From Ruminococcus sp. YE71 (GTDB lineage Bacteria > Bacillota > Clostridia > Oscillospirales > Ruminococcaceae), in NCBI RefSeq assembly GCF_900119155.1, contig NZ_FPIR01000007.1, positions 62,001 through 126,000 on the forward strand: a DNA stretch of 64,000 bases, in the 5' to 3' direction. Shown piece by piece: positions 61,833-64,000 of this stretch (positions are counted from its first letter, which is position 1; every line of letters starts with the position of its first letter). The translations under genes were made by a program, and so were the position numbers. The notes beneath the pieces are model-generated. The model made no database searches and was not told where the DNA came from. It worked only from the letters and a program-made list of their open reading frames with translations.

Positions 61833-61862
61833 GTTATCAGCATTTTACAGGAGGTTTTTTAT

Positions 61863-62291
61863 ATGAAGGAAAGGTTCAGTCCCTCAACGCTCATTATCGT
61901 AGGTATCGTGCTTATCACGCTGGCGGCGTTTCTTATGACAAGTCAGAAAAGGAACACAGAAAAGTACAGTACACGCGGAATCGAGGTTCAGTGCGAAACT
62001 GTCGAGGTATTAACAGGCAGAAAGGGCAGGCAGACTGTCACGGGCGCTTACGTCAACAAGAGCGGTGAGACGGTTCTTGCTTCTGTGACGCGAAACGCAT
62101 CGACCTACGTCGGCGAGAAATACACTGGCTACACGCTCCCCGAATCACCCGATACTGTCTATTGTATCCCCAGCGATTCAATGTTGAAGATCATGAAAAT
62201 GGTAAACTTATGCGTTGGCGGGGCAGGCTGTGTGCTTCTGCTTGTGGGCATTATCGCAGTCGTTGTGAAAAAAGCGCGTGACGTGTATTGA
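61863..62291 (+). CDS. Small membrane protein, putative LytTR target (142 aa)
   Basis: ATG 61863 after AGGAGG. One membrane segment near each end (STLIIVGIVLITLAAFLM; VGGAGCVLLLVGIIAVVV) and an external beta-rich part between (GIEVQCETVEVLTGRKGRQT, YTGYTLPESPDTVY). It resembles DUF3592-type proteins. The shared 28-bp element makes it the best candidate target of the two-component system. Confidence 0.65.
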   Translation: MKERFSPSTLIIVGIVLITLAAFLMTSQKRNTEKYSTRGIEVQCETVEVLTGRKGRQTVTGAYVNKSGETVLASVTRNASTYVGEKYTGYTLPESPDTVYCIPSDSMLKIMKMVNLCVGGAGCVLLLVGIIAVVVKKARDVY

Positions 62292-62340
62292 GAGGGCTGC
62301 AATATGAAGGATTATGAAGCTATGGATATATAACAAACAC

Positions 62341-62372
62341 GGCGCACCTTTCGCGGGTGCGCCGATAGTTTT
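62341..62372 (+). terminator. Terminator of the small membrane-protein gene
   Basis: GGCGCACC / GGGTGCGCC stem with TTTCGC loop, then GATAGTTTT. Confidence 0.7.
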
Positions 62373-62373
62373 A

Positions 62374-62406
62374 GGCAATACCGCACAACCATTGCGCGGT
62401 ATTGCC
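62374..62406. repeat. Palindromic repeat, copy 3
   Basis: GGCAATACCGC / GCGGTATTGCC perfect 11-bp arms with an 11-nt loop, just beyond the end of the lipoprotein gene; same arms as 14249-14270. May also terminate the lipoprotein transcript. Confidence 0.65.
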
Positions 62407-62407
62407 T

Positions 62408-63208
62408 TTATATTTCAGCATCAAAAGCTGCCAATATCCCGGAATACAGACCGAGTTTGAGCATAAGCTGCCCGTCATCAAGCAATCCGAGCTGTTCCGG
62501 CGTGATGCCCTCGCAGGCTGCCGCCATTCTTGACGCGAAACCGTCGATGACCGTCTGCTGTTCGGGAGTATATCCCGAATCGGAGATCTCGTCCGAGTGC
62601 TCTGCAATCCATTGGTCGCGTTCGCGGGCTGTCTGCGAGAGATCTTCCGCAGCCGAACGCAGCGTATCATCCGGCAGCGGATATCTGCCGGTAAAGTCGC
62701 CTGCACACCAGTAGGTGTCGTTCTGAGCGTCGTAACTGAGGAAAAACAGCCATGTATCGCCTTTTTTCATCGGCGTGAGTTCGCTGAACGTCAGAAGCTC
62801 GCCGTCGGTTGAAATGCAGTACTTCTGCGATATTTTCACCGTTTCAGCAGCCTCGCCTTTGAGGACTTTTCTGACGTTGATGACATTGCTCGAAACTGCG
62901 TCAGCAGCAAAAGTGCCGGGAGCATCGCAATTCTGACAAGTATCCTCGCAAAACTCCCCGATAACGATGAGATCGGATGCCTCAGAAAGATCATTGATAT
63001 CGTAATAGATCACTCTGTCCTCATCGACTTTCTTAACGGTCTTGTATTCTGTCGGGGCTGTTTTCGGATATTCAGTGCCTTCCTCAGAAGCCGTTTCAGC
63101 CGATGACAATTCGGGAGAAGAAGTAGCTTTCTCTGGATCTGTCACACCCGATGAAGAATTGCAGCCGGTAAGCAGCACAGCTATGGCAAGAATTACTGTT
63201 TTTTTCAT
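62408..63208 (-). CDS. Secreted lipoprotein, unknown function (266 aa)
   Basis: Signal with lipobox (MKKTVILAIAVLLTGC), Ser/Thr-rich linker, then a globular part: SEASDLIVIGEFCEDTCQNC, NVINVRKVLKGEAAETVKIS and GDTWLFFLSYDAQNDTYWCA. The strand order ASDLIVIG...VLKG...GDTWLFFL resembles small secreted proteins common in Firmicutes of unknown role. GGGGGGCGG precedes the ATG. Confidence 0.75.
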   Translation of the reverse strand: MKKTVILAIAVLLTGCNSSSGVTDPEKATSSPELSSAETASEEGTEYPKTAPTEYKTVKKVDEDRVIYYDINDLSEASDLIVIGEFCEDTCQNCDAPGTFAADAVSSNVINVRKVLKGEAAETVKISQKYCISTDGELLTFSELTPMKKGDTWLFFLSYDAQNDTYWCAGDFTGRYPLPDDTLRSAAEDLSQTARERDQWIAEHSDEISDSGYTPEQQTVIDGFASRMAAACEGITPEQLGLLDDGQLMLKLGLYSGILAAFDAEI

Positions 63209-63751
63209 GATACCGCCCCCCGTGATATGGTTTGTTTTTTATCATTATATCACACAATTCGGGGAAATGCAAGGCTCAGCGGTTTGAAGTCGGCATATAT
63301 AAGACAGCTGCTTGAACTTGGAGGTGAGTTCGAGCAACGCAACTGAAAAGTATTGCATTATATTATTTTTTTCGCCGAACAACTCCTCAAAACCCCGTAA
63401 TATCGGCATATTTAGCTGTTCGGCAAAATAAAAAGTAAATAGATCAGAACACGCTCAGTGTGTTCTCTATCCCCACAAATCCGTCTTACAGTGCATACAA
63501 ACCACAAATAGCCCGCAATTACGCCGTTTGTGCGGTAATACATTCTGAAAAGTTCGTCATACAAGGTGCTTACAAATGCCGCTATGTAATACGCATTGTA
63601 GGTCGCAGTAATGCAGTTGTATTGCGGATAAATGTGCTTGAAATGCCCGAAAATACTTGCTTTTCAGCGTTTTGTAATGCGGTAATACGAAAATAAAAAT
63701 ATAGAGAGCTTATATTGCAATAATAATTTCAAGCTGTAATGACACAGACCA
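63209..63751. other. Non-coding interval
   Basis: No supported gene. A segment at 63515-63700 repeats short words such as GCGGTAATAC and GTAATAC in varied spacing, possibly decayed repeats. A 78-codon frame at 63460 lacks a ribosome site and looks accidental. Confidence 0.45.
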
Positions 63752-64000
63752 TTAAGCGGTCTGCCGAACGCTTGCCGGCTCGGGGAGTACCCCGGATCCC
63801 TCACTAAGGTAAATTTAAGATAGATAAAGCAGCAGCACTCGCAGCAATGCGGGTGCTTTTTGTTGTGAAATCAACCAAATCAAATAAGACAAATCTATGC
63901 AAAACAGAGAATAATATTACAATTTCAAAAAAAGCGTTGAAAAATCAAGGACTTCTTCCCGTATACAAGTAGGAAAAATTATTTCTCACTTGGCAAAAGA
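63752..64000 (+). repeat. Recombination-module leader, copy E (runs off the window)
   Basis: CGGTCTGCCGAACGCTTGCC, GCTCGGGGAGTACCCCGGA, the GCACTCGCAGCAATGCGGGTGC hairpin region, ACAAATCTATGCAAAACAGA and CTTCTTCCC.TATACAAGT all match copies A and B. The ATPase start would be expected within about 60 bp beyond the window. Confidence 0.78.

Overview
The window looks like chromosomal DNA of a fibre-degrading Ruminococcus; R. albus-like is the best guess (inference, no search was run). Reasons: a GH9 cellulase C-terminus, a GH98 enzyme, a dockerin-bearing secreted protein, several BspA-type leucine-rich-repeat (LRR_5) surface proteins that share one fibronectin-III-like C-terminal module, and low-GC Gram-positive promoters (TTGAAA/TTGACA, 17 bp, TATAAT, often with an extended -10).

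Region 1 (1-14.2 kb) is chromosomal: GH9 C-terminus, a 23S rRNA uridine methyltransferase, a lipoprotein, an AraC regulator with a LacI-type sensor facing the large GH98 gene, a dockerin protein, then a graveyard of minus-strand gene fragments. Region 2 (14.3-23.8 kb) is one minus-strand operon for a sortase-B pilus: base pilin, SipA-like peptidase homologue, FctA-like shaft pilin, class B sortase and a 1944-residue tip adhesin. Region 3 (24.2-33 kb) holds an att-like tRNA 3' end, a duplicated immunity-like gene with a toxin-tail remnant, a PIN toxin-antitoxin pair, an ECF sigma/anti-sigma pair, a YfhO-type membrane protein and a chimeric ATPase-integrase.

Region 4 (33.1-55.9 kb) is mobile DNA. 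A recombination module (leader, RepA-like ATPase, excisionase, tyrosine integrase) occurs in one long copy and several fragments. A defective transposable (Mu-type) prophage of about 11 kb lies inside a BspA-like gene: the two gene halves (55897-55331 and 38351-40270) rejoin in frame once the phage and one copy of a 5-bp duplication ATAAA are removed, and the phage ends are matching TGTT...AACA termini. A later inversion of about 12 kb, with breakpoints in the integrase gene (about 35233) and the phage portal gene (about 47281), scattered the pieces. Re-inverting it in silico restores integrase, portal, LRR gene, common module orientation and direct att repeats at once. The phage minor head protein ends in a toxin-50-like domain followed by a likely immunity gene.

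Region 5 (55.9-64 kb) is chromosomal: another LRR protein, a LytTR regulator with two histidine kinases that share near-identical C-termini plus a stub of a third, a SUKH immunity-like protein, a small membrane protein sharing a 28-bp upstream element with the regulator, a lipoprotein, and the start of one more module leader.
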